From: Pterois miles
Lineage: Eukaryota; Chordata; Actinopteri; Perciformes; Scorpaenidae
Assembly: GCA_947000775.1 (NCBI GenBank)
Contig: CAMQGK010000439.1
Span: forward strand, 186,001-250,000
DNA: 64,000 nucleotides
Direction of reading: 5' to 3'
Part shown: one piece after another, positions 25,731 through 40,000 of the stretch
How positions within the stretch are numbered: position 1 is the first letter of the stretch
How the letters are laid out: each line of letters opens with the position of its first letter
Notes under the pieces: model-generated
Database searches by the model: none
What the model saw: the letters and a program-made list of their open reading frames with translations, nothing else
Told to the model about the DNA's origin: nothing
Position numbers and translations under genes: made by a program

Positions 25731-27586
25731 GCAAAGTAACACAACGCAAAGTAACACAACGCAAAGTAACGCAACGCAAAGTAACGCAACGCAAAGTAAC
25801 TCAACGGAAAGTAACGCAAGGCAAAGTAACACAACGCAAAGTAACACAACGCAAAGTAATACAACCCAAAGTAACGCAACGCAAAGTAACACAACGCAAA
25901 GTAACACAATGCAAAGTAACACAACCCTAAGTAACGCAAGACAAACAAAAACAACGCAAAGTAACACAACGTGCTACAACACAAGGCAAAGTAACGCAAC
26001 GCAAAGTAACGCAACGCAAAGTAACACAACGCAAAGTAAAACAACGCACTATAACACGATGCAAAGTAACACAACGCAAAGTAACACAAGGCAAAGTAAC
26101 ACAAGGCAAAGTAACACAACGCAAAGTAACACAATGCAAAGTAACACAATGCACTACAAATCAAGGCAAAGTAACGCAACGCAAAGTAGCGCAACGCAAA
26201 GTAACACAACGCAAAGTAACACAACGCAAAGTAACACAACGCAAAGTAACGCAACGAAAAGTAACACAACGCAAAGTAACGCAACACATTAGAACACAAG
26301 GCAAAGTAACGTAACGCAAAGTAACCCAACGCAAAGTAACGCAACGCAAAGTAACACAATGAAAAGTCACGCAATGTTCTACAACACAACGCAAAGTAAC
26401 ACAAAGCAAAGTAACGCAACGCAAAGTAACGCAACGCAAAGTAACACAACGCAAAGTAATGCAACGCAACGCACTACAACACAAGGCAAAGTAAAACAAC
26501 GCAAAGTAACGCAACGCACTACAACACAAGGCAAAGTAACGCAACGCAAAGTAACGCAACGCAAAGTAACGCAACGCAAAGTAACCTAACGCAAAGTAAC
26601 ACAACGCAAAGTAACGCAACGCAAAGTAATGCAACGTGCTACAACACAAGGCAAAGTAACGCAACGCAAAGTAACACAACGCAAAGTAACGCAACGCAAA
26701 GTAATGCAACGTGCTATAACACAAGGCAAAGTAACGCAACGCAAAGCAAAGCAACGCAAAGCAAAGCAACGCAACGCAACGCAAAGTAATGCAACATGCT
26801 ATAACACAAGGCAAAGTAACGCAACGCAAAGTAACACAATGCAAAGTGACGCAATGTTCTACAACACAACGCAAAGTAACACAACGCAAAGTAACGCAAG
26901 GCAAAGTAACACAACGCAAAGTAACACAACACAAAGTAATACAACCCAAAGTAACGCAACGCAAAGTAACACAACGCAAAGTAACACAATGCAAAGTAAC
27001 ACAACGCAAAGTAACACAACACTAAGTAACGCAAGACAAACTAAAACAACGCAAAGTAACACAACATGCTATAACACAAGGCAAAGTAACGCAACGCAAA
27101 GTAACGCAACGCAAAGTAACACAACGCAAAGTAACAACGCACTATAACACAATGCAAAGGCAAAGTAACACAATGCAAATTAACACAACGCACTACAAAT
27201 CAAGTCAAAGTAACGCAACGCAAAGTAACACAATGCAAAGTAACACAAGGCAAAGTAACACAATGCAAATTAACACAACGCACTACAAATCAAGTCAAAG
27301 TAACGCAACGCAAAGTAACACAATGCAAAGTAACACAACACAAAGTAACACAACACAAAGTAACACAACACAAAGTAACGCAATGGAAAGTAACACAACG
27401 CAAAGTAACAACGAAAAGTAACACAACGCAAAGTAACGCAACACATTACAACACAAGGCAAAATAACGCAAGGCAAAGTAACACAACGCAAAGTAACACA
27501 ACACAAAGTAATACAACCCAAAGTAACGCAACGCAAAGTAACACAACGCAAAGTAACACAATGCAAAGTAACACAACGCAAAGTAA
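25731..27586. repeat. 1.96 kb nested duplication in HOR-B copy A, second unit
   Basis: Second unit of the nested duplication, differing by one inserted monomer near 26,100 (an additional ACAAGG unit) and a few substitutions, such as GAAAGT for GTAAGT in the monomer near 27,385 (compare 25,418). Its right part is duplicated again 897 bp on. Confidence 0.72.
26690..27586. repeat. 897-bp nested duplication, first unit
   Basis: Recurs at 27,587. Sites such as 26,714, 27,034 and 27,152 have partners exactly 897 bp on. One visible change is GCAAAGC against GCAAAGT in the pentamer run near 26,760/27,657. The same pair occurs in HOR-B copy B 9,483 bp downstream. Confidence 0.75.
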
Positions 27587-28369
27587 CGCAACGCAAAGTA
27601 ATGCAACGTGCTATAACACAAGGCAAAGTAACGCAACGCAAAGCAAAGCAACGCAAAGTAAAGCAACGCAACGCAACGCAAAGTAATGCAACATGCTATA
27701 ACACAAGGCAAAGTAACGCAACGCAAAGTAACACAATGCAAAGTGACGCAATGTTCTACAACACAACGCAAAGTAACACAACGCAAAGTAACGCAAGGCA
27801 AAGTAACACAACGCAAAGTAACACAACACAAAGTAATACAACCCAAAGTAACGCAACGCAAAGTAACACAACGCAAAGTAACACAATGCAAAGTAACACA
27901 ACGCAAAGTAACACAACACTAAGTAACGCAAGACAAACTAAAACAACGCAAAGTAACACAACATGCTATAACACAAGGCAAAGTAACGCAACGCAAAGTA
28001 ACGCAACGCAAAGTAACACAACGCAAAGTAACAACGCACTATAACACAATGCAAAGGCAAAGTAACACAATGCAAATTAACACAACGCACTACAAATCAA
28101 GTCAAAGTAACGCAACGCAAAGTAACACAATGCAAAGTAACACAAGGCAAAGTAACACAATGCAAATTAACACAACGCACTACAAATCAAGTCAAAGTAA
28201 CGCAACGCAAAGTAACACAATGCAAAGTAACACAACACAAAGTAACACAACACAAAGTAACACAACACAAAGTAACGCAATGGAAAGTAACACAACGCAA
28301 AGTAACAACGAAAAGTAACACAACGCAAAGTAACGCAACACATTACAACACAAGGCAAAATAACGCAAT
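27587..28369. repeat. 897-bp nested duplication, second unit
   Basis: Second unit, following the first until about 28,369, where CAATGC replaces CAAGGC and the sequence enters the ACATTACAAC / CAAAATAACGC cassette shared with 19,155, 20,673 and 22,184. Confidence 0.72.
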
Positions 28370-31300
28370 GCAAAGTAACGCAAAGCAAAGTAACGCAACG
28401 CAAAGTAACACAATGCAAAGTCACGCAATGTTCTACAACACAACGCAAAGTAACACAATGCAAAGTAACACAACGCGAAGTAACGCAACGCAAAGTAACG
28501 CAACACAAAGTAACACAACGCAAAGTAACGCAACGCAAAGTAACGCAACACAAAGTAACACAACGCAAAGTAACACAACGCAAAGTAATACAACCCAAAG
28601 TAATGCAACGCAAAGTAGCGCAACGCAAAGTAACACAACGCAAAGTAACACAACGCAAAGTAACACAACGCAAAGTAACGCAACGCAAAGTAACACAACG
28701 CAAAGTAACGCAACGCAAAGTAACGCAACACAAAGTAACGCAACACAAAGTAACGCAACACAAAGTAACGCAACACAAAGTAACGCAACACAAAGTAACG
28801 CAACGAAAAGTAATGCAACATGATACAACACAAGGCAAAGTAACGCAACGCAAAGTAACACAACGCAAAGTAACGCAACGCAAAGTAATGCAACGTGCTA
28901 TAACACAAGGCAAAGTAACGCAACGCAAAGTAACACAACACAAAGTAATGCAACATGCTATAACACAAGGCAAAGTAACGCAACGCAAAGTAACACAACA
29001 CAAAGTAATACAACCCAAAGTGACGCAACGCAAAGTAATAAAACGCAAAGTAACACAATGCAAAGTAACACATCGCAAAGTAACACAACGCACTATAACA
29101 CAATGCAAAGTAACACAACGCAAAGTAACACAATGCAAAGTAACACAACACACTACAAATCAAGGCAAAGTAACGCAACGCAAAGTAACACAACGCAAAG
29201 TAACACAATGCAAAGTAACACAACACAAAGTAACGCAATGGAAAGTAACACAACGCAAAGTAACGCAACACATTACAACACAAGGCAAAATAACGCAATG
29301 CAAAGTAACGCAACGCAACGCAACGCAAAGTAAAAAAATGCAAAGTCACGCAATGTTCTACAACACAAATCAAAGTAACACAATGCAAAGTAACACAACG
29401 CAAAGTAACGCAACGCAAAGTAACGCAACGCAAAGTCACACAACGCAACGTAACACAACGCAAAGTAACGCAATGCAAAGTAACGCAACACAAAGTAACG
29501 CAACACAAAGTAACACAACACAAAGTAACGCAATGCAAACTAACGCAACGCAACGCACTACAACACAAGGCAAAGTAAAACAACGCAAAGTAACGCAACG
29601 CACTATAACACAACGCAAAATAACACAATGCAAAGTAACACAACGTACTACAAATCAAGGCAAAGTAACATAACGCAAAGTAACGCAACGCAAAGCAACG
29701 CAACGCAAAGTAATGCAACATGCTATAACACAAGGCAAAGTAACGCAACGCAAAGTAACACAACACAAAGTAATACAACCCAAAGTAACGCAACGCAAAG
29801 TAATACAACGCAAAGTAACACAATGCAAAGTAACGCAACGCAAAGTAACACAACGCAAAGTAACACAACGCAAAGTAACGCAACGCAAAGTAACGCAACG
29901 CAAAGTAACACAACGCAAAGTAACACAACGAAAAGTAACGCAACGCAAAGTAACGCAACGCAAAGTAACTCAACGGAAAGTAACGCAAGGAAAAGTAACG
30001 CAACGCAAAGTAACACAACGCAAAGTAACACAATGCAAAGTAACACAACCCTAAGTAACGCAAGACAAACAAAAACAACGCAAAGTAACACAACGTGCTA
30101 CAACACAAGGCAAAGTAACGCAACGCAAAGTAACGCAACGCAAAGTAACACAACGCAAAGTAAAACAACGCACTATAACACGATGCAAAGTAACACAACG
30201 CAAAGTAACACAAGGCAAAGTAACACAACGCAAAGTAACACAATGCAAAGTAACACAATGCACTACAAATCAAGGCAAAGTAACGCAACGCAAAGTAGCG
30301 CAACGCAAAGTAACACAACGCAAAGTAACACAACGCAAAGTAACACAACGCAAAGTAACACAACGCAAAGTAACGCAACGAAAAGTAACACAACGCAAAG
30401 TAACGCAACACATTACAACACAAGGCAAAGTAACGTAACGCAAAGTAACCCAACGCAAAGTAACGCAACGCAAAGTAACACAATGAAAAGTCACGCAATG
30501 TTCTACAACACAACGCAAAGTAACACAAAGCAAAGTAACGCAACGCAAAGTAACGCTACGCAAAGTAACACAACGCAAAGTAATGCAACGCAACGCACTA
30601 CAACACAAGGCAAAGTAAAACAACGCAAAGTAACGCAACGCACTACAACACAAGGCAAAGTAACGCAACGCAAAGTAACGCAACGCAAAGTAACGCAACG
30701 CAAAGTAACCTAACGCAAAGTAACACAACGCAAAGTAACGCAACGCAAAGTAATGCAACGTGCTACAACACAAGGCAAAGTAACGCAACGCAAAGTAACA
30801 CAACGCAAAGTAACGTAACGCAAAGTAATGCAACGTGCTATAACACAAGGCAAAGTAACGCAACGCAAAGCAACGCAAAGCAAAGCAACGCAACGCAACG
30901 CAAAGTAATGCAACATGCTATAACACAAGGCAAAGTAACGCAACGCAAAGTAACACAATGCAAAGTGACGCAATGTTCTACAACACAACGCAAAGTAACA
31001 CAACGCAAAGTAACGCAAGGCAAAGTAACACAACGCAAAGTAACACAACACAAAGTAATACAACCCAAAGTAACACAATGCAAAGTAACACAACGCAAAG
31101 TAACACAACACTAAGTAACGCAAGACAAACTAAAACAACGCAAAGTAACACAACATGCTATAACACAAGGCAAAGTAACGCAACGCAAAGTAACGCAACG
31201 CAAAGTAACACAACGCAAAGTAACAACGCACTATAACACAATGCAAAGTAACACAACACAAAGTAACACAAGGCAAAGTAACACAAGGCAAAGTAACACA

Positions 31301-32390
31301 ATGCAAATTAACACAACGCACTACAAATCAAGTCAAAGTAACGCAACGCAAAGTAACACAATGCAAAGTAACACAAGGCAAAGTAACACAATGCAAATTA
31401 ACACAACGCACTACAAATCAAGTCAAAGTAACGCAACGCAAAGTAACACAATGCAAAGTAACACAACACAAAGTAACACAACACAAAGTAACACAACACA
31501 AAGTAACGCAATGGAAAGTAACACAACGCAAAGTAACAACGAAAAGTAACACAACGCAAAGTAACGCAACACATTACAACAGAAGGCAAAATGACGCAAT
31601 GCAAAGTAACGCAAAGCAAAGTAACGCAACGCAAAGTAACACAATGCAAAGTCACGCAATGTTCTACAACACAACGCAAAGTAACACAATGCAAAGTAAC
31701 ACAACGCGAAGTAACGCAACGCAAAGTAACACAACGCAAAGTAACACAACGCAAAGTAACACAACGCAAAGTAACGCAACGCAAAGTAACACAACGCAAA
31801 GTAACGCAACGCAAAGTAACGCAACACAAAGTAACGCAACACAAAGTAACGCAACACAAAGTAACGCAACACAAAGTAACGCAACACAAAGTAACGCAAC
31901 GAAAAGTAATGCAACATGATACAACACAAGGCAAAGTAACGCAACGCAAAGTAACACAACGCAAAGTAACGCAACGCAAAGTAATGCAACGTGCTATAAC
32001 ACAAGGCAAAGTAACGCAACGCAAAGTAACACAACACAAAGTAATGCAACATGCTATAACACAAGGCAAAGTAACGCAACGCAAAGTAACACAACACAAA
32101 GTAATACAACCCAAAGTGACGCAACGCAAAGTAATAAAACGCAAAGTAACACAATGCAAAGTAACACATCGCAAAGTAACACAACGCACTATAACACAAT
32201 GCAAAGTAACACAACGCAAAGTAACACAATGCAAAGTAACACAACACACTACAAATCAAGGCAAAGTAACGCAACGCAAAGTAACACAACGCAAAGTAAC
32301 ACAATGCAAAGTAACACAACACAAAGTAACGCAATGGAAAGTAATGCAACGCAAAGTAACGCAATGCAAAGTAACACAACGCAAAGTAAC

Positions 32391-32643
32391 AACGAAAAGG
32401 AACACAACGCAAAGTAACGCAACACATTACAACACAAGGCAAAATAACGCAATGCAAAGTAACGCAACGCAACGCAACGCAACGCAAAGTAACACAATGC
32501 AAAGTAACGCAATGTTCTACAACACAAATCAAAGTAACACAATGCAAAGTAACACAACGCAAAGTAACGCAACGCAAAGTCACACAACGCAACGTAACAC
32601 AACGCAAAGTAACGCAATGCAAAGTAACACAACGCAAAGTAAC
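32391..32643. repeat. 253-bp local duplication, first unit
   Basis: Begins with AACGAAAAGGAACAC, which recurs at 32,644. The unit includes an ACATTACAACACAAG monomer, a run of GCAAC pentamers and an M2-like GTTCTACAACACAAAT site. It is one GCAAC pentamer longer in the run than the second unit. The doubling is seen only in HOR-B copy B. Confidence 0.82.
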
Positions 32644-32896
32644 AACGAAAAGGAACACAACGCAAAGTAACGCAACACATTACAACACAAGGCAAAATAA
32701 CGCAATGCAAAGTAACGCAACGCAACGCAACGCAAAGTAACACAATGCAAAGTCACGCAATGTTCTACAACACAAATCAAAGTAACACAATGCAAAGTAA
32801 CACAACGCAAAGTAACGCAACGCAAAGTAACGCAACGCAAAGTCACACAACGCAACGTAACACAACGCAAAGTAACGCAATGCAAAGTAACGCAAC
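32644..32896. repeat. 253-bp local duplication, second unit
   Basis: Second copy, starting with the same AACGAAAAGG junction (a 13-bp unit followed by a GAAAAGGAAC monomer). It reads GTCACGCAATGTTC where the first unit reads GTAACGCAATGTTC. The corresponding region of copy A (about 23,162) has a single unit. Confidence 0.8.
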
Positions 32897-33262
32897 ACAA
32901 AGTAACGCAACACAAAGTAACGCAACACAAAGTAACGCAATGCAAACTAACGCAACGCAACGCACTACAACACAAGGCAAAGTAAAACAACGCAAAGTAA
33001 CACAACGCACTATAACACAACGCAAAATAACACAATGCAAAGTAACACAACGTACTACAAATCAAGGCAAAGTAACATAACGCAAAGTAACGCAACGCAA
33101 AGCAACGCAACGCAAAGTAATGCAACATGCTATAACACAAGGCAAAGTAACGCAACGCAAAGTAACACAACACAAAGTAATACAACCCAAAGTAACGCAA
33201 CGCAAAGTAATACAACGCAAAGTAACACAATGCAAAGTAACGCAACGCAAAGTAACACAACG

Positions 33263-36200
33263 CAAAGTAACACAACGCAAAGTAACACAACGCAAAGTAA
33301 CGCAACGCAAAGTAACGCAACGCAAAGTAACTCAACGGAAAGTAACGCAAGGCAAAGTAACACAACGCAAAGTAACACAACGCAAAGTAATACAACCCAA
33401 AGTAACGCAACGCAAAGTAACACAACGCAAAGTAACACAATGCAAAGTAACACAACCCTAAGTAACGCAAGACAAACAAAAACAACGCAAAGTAACACAA
33501 CGTGCTACAACACAAGGCAAAGTAACGCAACGCAAAGTAACGCAACGCAAAGTAACACAACGCAAAGTAAAACAACGCACTATAACACGATGCAAAGTAA
33601 CACAACGCAAAGTAACACAAGGCAAAGTAACACAACGCAAAGTAACACAATGCAAAGTAACACAATGCACTACAAATCAAGGCAAAGTAACGCAACGCAA
33701 AGTAGCGCAACGCAAAGTAACACAACGCAAAGTAACACAACGCAAAGTAACACAACGCAAAGTAACGCAACGAAAAGTAACACAACGCAAAGTAACGCAA
33801 CACATTAGAACACAAGGCAAAGTAACGTAACGCAAAGTAACCCAACGCAAAGTAACGCAACGCAAAGTAACACAATGAAAAGTCACGCAATGTTCTACAA
33901 CACAACGCAAAGTAACACAAAGCAAAGTAACGCAACGCAAAGTAACGCAACGCAAAGTAACACAACGCAAAGTAATGCAACGCAACGCACTACAACACAA
34001 GGCAAAGTAAAACAACGCAAAGTAACGCAACGCACTACAACACAAGGCAAAGTAACGCAACGCAAAGTAACGCAACGCAAAGTAACGCAACGCAAAGTAA
34101 CCTAACGCAAAGTAACACAACGCAAAGTAACGCAACGCAAAGTAATGCAACGTGCTACAACACAAGGCAAAGTAACGCAACGCAAAGTAACACAACGCAA
34201 AGTAACGCAACGCAAAGTAATGCAACGTGCTATAACACAAGGCAAAGTAACGCAACGCAAAGCAAAGCAACGCAAAGCAAAGCAACGCAACGCAACGCAA
34301 AGTAATGCAACATGCTATAACACAAGGCAAAGTAACGCAACGCAAAGTAACACAATGCAAAGTGACGCAATGTTCTACAACACAACGCAAAGTAACACAA
34401 CGCAAAGTAACGCAAGGCAAAGTAACACAACGCAAAGTAACACAACACAAAGTAATACAACCCAAAGTAACGCAACGCAAAGTAACACAACGCAAAGTAA
34501 CACAATGCAAAGTAACACAACGCAAAGTAACACAACACTAAGTAACGCAAGACAAACTAAAACAACGCAAAGTAACACAACATGCTATAACACAAGGCAA
34601 AGTAACGCAACGCAAAGTAACGCAACGCAAAGTAACACAACGCAAAGTAACAACGCACTATAACACAATGCAAAGGCAAAGTAACACAATGCAAATTAAC
34701 ACAACGCACTACAAATCAAGTCAAAGTAACGCAACGCAAAGTAACACAATGCAAAGTAACACAAGGCAAAGTAACACAATGCAAATTAACACAACGCACT
34801 ACAAATCAAGTCAAAGTAACGCAACGCAAAGTAACACAATGCAAAGTAACACAACACAAAGTAACACAACACAAAGTAACACAACACAAAGTAACGCAAT
34901 GGTAAGTAACACAACGCAAAGTAACAACGAAAAGTAACACAACGCAAAGTAACGCAACACATTACAACACAAGGCAAAATAACGCAAGGCAAAGTAACAC
35001 AACGCAAAGTAACACAACACAAAGTAATACAACCCAAAGTAACGCAACGCAAAGTAACACAACGCAAAGTAACACAATGCAAAGTAACACAACGCAAAGT
35101 AACGCAACGAAAAGTAACACAACGCAAAGTAACGCAACACATTAGAACACAAGGCAAAGTAACGTAACGCAAAGTAACCCAACGCAAAGTAACGCAACGC
35201 AAAGTAACGCAACGCAAAGTAACACAACGCAAAGTAACACAACGCAAAGTAACGCAACGCAAAGTAACGCAACGCAAAGTAACTCAACGGAAAGTAACGC
35301 AAGGCAAAGTAACACAACGCAAAGTAACACAACGCAAAGTAATACAACCCAAAGTAACGCAACGCAAAGTAACACAACGCAAAGTAACACAATGCAAAGT
35401 AACACAACCCTAAGTAACGCAAGACAAACAAAAACAACGCAAAGTAACACAACGTGCTACAACACAAGGCAAAGTAACGCAACGCAAAGTAACGCAACGC
35501 AAAGTAACACAACGCAAAGTAAAACAACGCACTATAACACGATGCAAAGTAACACAACGCAAAGTAACACAAGGCAAAGTAACACAAGGCAAAGTAACAC
35601 AACGCAAAGTAACACAATGCAAAGTAACACAATGCACTACAAATCAAGGCAAAGTAACGCAACGCAAAGTAGCGCAACGCAAAGTAACACAACGCAAAGT
35701 AACACAACGCAAAGTAACACAACGCAAAGTAACGCAACGAAAAGTAACACAACGCAAAGTAACGCAACACATTAGAACACAAGGCAAAGTAACGTAACGC
35801 AAAGTAACCCAACGCAAAGTAACGCAACGCAAAGTAACACAATGAAAAGTCACGCAATGTTCTACAACACAACGCAAAGTAACACAAAGCAAAGTAACGC
35901 AACGCAAAGTAACGCAACGCAAAGTAACACAACGCAAAGTAATGCAACGCAACGCACTACAACACAAGGCAAAGTAAAACAACGCAAAGTAACGCAACGC
36001 ACTACAACACAAGGCAAAGTAACGCAACGCAAAGTAACGCAACGCAAAGTAACGCAACGCAAAGTAACCTAACGCAAAGTAACACAACGCAAAGTAACGC
36101 AACGCAAAGTAATGCAACGTGCTACAACACAAGGCAAAGTAACGCAACGCAAAGTAACACAACGCAAAGTAACGCAACGCAAAGTAATGCAACGTGCTAT

Positions 36201-37069
36201 AACACAAGGCAAAGTAACGCAACGCAAAGCAAAGCAACGCAAAGCAAAGCAACGCAACGCAACGCAAAGTAATGCAACATGCTATAACACAAGGCAAAGT
36301 AACGCAACGCAAAGTAACACAATGCAAAGTGACGCAATGTTCTACAACACAACGCAAAGTAACACAACGCAAAGTAACGCAAGGCAAAGTAACACAACGC
36401 AAAGTAACACAACACAAAGTAATACAACCCAAAGTAACGCAACGCAAAGTAACACAACGCAAAGTAACACAATGCAAAGTAACACAACGCAAAGTAACAC
36501 AACACTAAGTAACGCAAGACAAACTAAAACAACGCAAAGTAACACAACATGCTATAACACAAGGCAAAGTAACGCAACGCAAAGTAACGCAACGCAAAGT
36601 AACACAACGCAAAGTAACAACGCACTATAACACAATGCAAAGGCAAAGTAACACAATGCAAATTAACACAACGCACTACAAATCAAGTCAAAGTAACGCA
36701 ACGCAAAGTAACACAATGCAAAGTAACACAAGGCAAAGTAACACAATGCAAATTAACACAACGCACTACAAATCAAGTCAAAGTAACGCAACGCAAAGTA
36801 ACACAATGCAAAGTAACACAACACAAAGTAACACAACACAAAGTAACACAACACAAAGTAACGCAATGGAAAGTAACACAACGCAAAGTAACAACGAAAA
36901 GTAACACAACGCAAAGTAACGCAACACATTACAACACAAGGCAAAATAACGCAAGGCAAAGTAACACAACGCAAAGTAACACAACACAAAGTAATACAAC
37001 CCAAAGTAACGCAACGCAAAGTAACACAACGCAAAGTAACACAATGCAAAGTAACACAACGCAAAGTAA
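33263..37069. repeat. Nested 1.96 kb duplications inside HOR-B copy B
   Basis: The two-unit 1.96 kb arrangement of copy A is repeated 9,483 bp on: 33,677-34,525 and 35,644-36,492 are the partners of 24,194-25,042 and 26,161-27,009, and are again 1,967 bp apart. I saw no difference from copy A in the places compared. The 897 bp doubling follows at 36,173 and 37,070. Confidence 0.75.
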
Positions 37070-40000
37070 CGCAACGCAAAGTAATGCAACGTGCTATAAC
37101 ACAAGGCAAAGTAACGCAACGCAAAGCAAAGCAACGCAAAGTAAAGCAACGCAACGCAACGCAAAGTAATGCAACATGCTATAACACAAGGCAAAGTAAC
37201 GCAACGCAAAGTAACACAATGCAAAGTGACGCAATGTTCTACAACACAACGCAAAGTAACACAACGCAAAGTAACGCAAGGCAAAGTAACACAACGCAAA
37301 GTAACACAACACAAAGTAATACAACCCAAAGTAACGCAACGCAAAGTAACACAACGCAAAGTAACACAATGCAAAGTAACACAACGCAAAGTAACACAAC
37401 ACTAAGTAACGCAAGACAAACTAAAACAACGCAAAGTAACACAACATGCTATAACACAAGGCAAAGTAACGCAACGCAAAGTAACGCAACGCAAAGTAAC
37501 ACAACGCAAAGTAACAACGCACTATAACACAATGCAAAGGCAAAGTAACACAATGCAAATTAACACAACGCACTACAAATCAAGTCAAAGTAACGCAACG
37601 CAAAGTAACACAATGCAAAGTAACACAAGGCAAAGTAACACAATGCAAATTAACACAACGCACTACAAATCAAGTCAAAGTAACGCAACGCAAAGTAACA
37701 CAATGCAAAGTAACACAACACAAAGTAACACAACACAAAGTAACACAACACAAAGTAACGCAATGGAAAGTAACACAACGCAAAGTAACAACGAAAAGTA
37801 ACACAACGCAAAGTAACGCAACACATTACAACACAAGGCAAAATAACGCAATGCAAAGTAACGCAAAGCAAAGTAACGCAACGCAAAGTAACACAATGCA
37901 AAGTCACGCAATGTTCTACAACACAACGCAAAGTAACACAATGCAAAGTAACACAACGCGAAGTAACGCAACGCAAAGTAACGCAACACAAAGTAACACA
38001 ACGCAAAGTAACGCAACGCAAAGTAACGCAACACAAAGTAACACAACGCAAAGTAACACAACGCAAAGTAATACAACCCAAAGTAATGCAACGCAAAGTA
38101 GCGCAACGCAAAGTAACACAACGCAAAGTAACACAACGCAAAGTAACACAACGCAAAGTAACGCAACGCAAAGTAACACAACGCAAAGTAACGCAACGCA
38201 AAGTAACGCAACACAAAGTAACGCAACACAAAGTAACGCAACACAAAGTAACGCAACACAAAGTAACGCAACACAAAGTAACGCAACGAAAAGTAATGCA
38301 ACATGATACAACACAAGGCAAAGTAACGCAACGCAAAGTAACACAACGCAAAGTAACGCAACGCAAAGTAATGCAACGTGCTATAACACAAGGCAAAGTA
38401 ACGCAACGCAAAGTAACACAACACAAAGTAATGCAACATGCTATAACACAAGGCAAAGTAACGCAACGCAAAGTAACACAACACAAAGTAATACAACCCA
38501 AAGTGACGCAACGCAAAGTAATAAAACGCAAAGTAACACAATGCAAAGTAACACATCGCAAAGTAACACAACGCACTATAACACAATGCAAAGTAACACA
38601 ACGCAAAGTAACACAATGCAAAGTAACACAACACACTACAAATCAAGGCAAAGTAACGCAACGCAAAGTAACACAACGCAAAGTAACACAATGCAAAGTA
38701 ACACAACACAAAGTAACGCAATGGAAAGTAACACAACGCAAAGTAACGCAACACATTACAACACAAGGCAAAATAACGCAATGCAAAGTAACGCAACGCA
38801 ACGCAACGCAAAGTAAAAAAATGCAAAGTCACGCAATGTTCTACAACACAAATCAAAGTAACACAATGCAAAGTAACACAACGCAAAGTAACGCAACGCA
38901 AAGTAACGCAACGCAAAGTCACACAACGCAACGTAACACAACGCAAAGTAACGCAATGCAAAGTAACGCAACACAAAGTAACGCAACACAAAGTAACACA
39001 ACACAAAGTAACGCAATGCAAACTAACGCAACGCAACGCACTACAACACAAGGCAAAGTAAAACAACGCAAAGTAACGCAACGCACTATAACACAACGCA
39101 AAATAACACAATGCAAAGTAACACAACGTACTACAAATCAAGGCAAAGTAACATAACGCAAAGTAACGCAACGCAAAGCAACGCAACGCAAAGTAATGCA
39201 ACATGCTATAACACAAGGCAAAGTAACGCAACGCAAAGTAACACAACACAAAGTAATACAACCCAAAGTAACGCAACGCAAAGTAATACAACGCAAAGTA
39301 ACACAATGCAAAGTAACGCAACGCAAAGTAACACAACGCAAAGTAACACAACGCAAAGTAACGCAACGCAAAGTAACGCAACGCAAAGTAACACAACGCA
39401 AAGTAACACAACGAAAAGTAACGCAACGCAAAGTAACGCAACGCAAAGTAACTCAACGGAAAGTAACGCAAGGAAAAGTAACGCAACGCAAAGTAACACA
39501 ACGCAAAGTAACACAATGCAAAGTAACACAACCCTAAGTAACGCAAGACAAACAAAAACAACGCAAAGTAACACAACGTGCTACAACACAAGGCAAAGTA
39601 ACGCAACGCAAAGTAACGCAACGCAAAGTAACACAACGCAAAGTAAAACAACGCACTATAACACGATGCAAAGTAACACAACGCAAAGTAACACAAGGCA
39701 AAGTAACACAACGCAAAGTAACACAATGCAAAGTAACACAATGCACTACAAATCAAGGCAAAGTAACGCAACGCAAAGTAGCGCAACGCAAAGTAACACA
39801 ACGCAAAGTAACACAACGCAAAGTAACACAACGCAAAGTAACACAACGCAAAGTAACGCAACGAAAAGTAACACAACGCAAAGTAACGCAACACATTACA
39901 ACACAAGGCAAAGTAACGTAACGCAAAGTAACCCAACGCAAAGTAACGCAACGCAAAGTAACACAATGAAAAGTCACGCAATGTTCTACAACACAACGCA

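Larger units (their letters stand above)
21876..31240. repeat. HOR-B copy A (about 9.37 kb)
   Basis: Starts at the monomer run after a CACTATAACACAAT monomer. The matching site of copy B is 9,365 bp on. A nine-monomer (135 bp) loss in copy B and a 253 bp local gain there change the spacing to 9,483 bp from about 23.2 kb onward. From about 23,200 to 31,240 I could see no difference from copy B at the many places compared. A real difference lies near 22,331 (GTAAAACAACGCGAAG here, GTAACACAACGCGAAG in copy B). Inside are a tandem duplication of about 1.96 kb (about 23.8-27.6 kb) and a 0.9 kb duplication. Confidence 0.88.
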
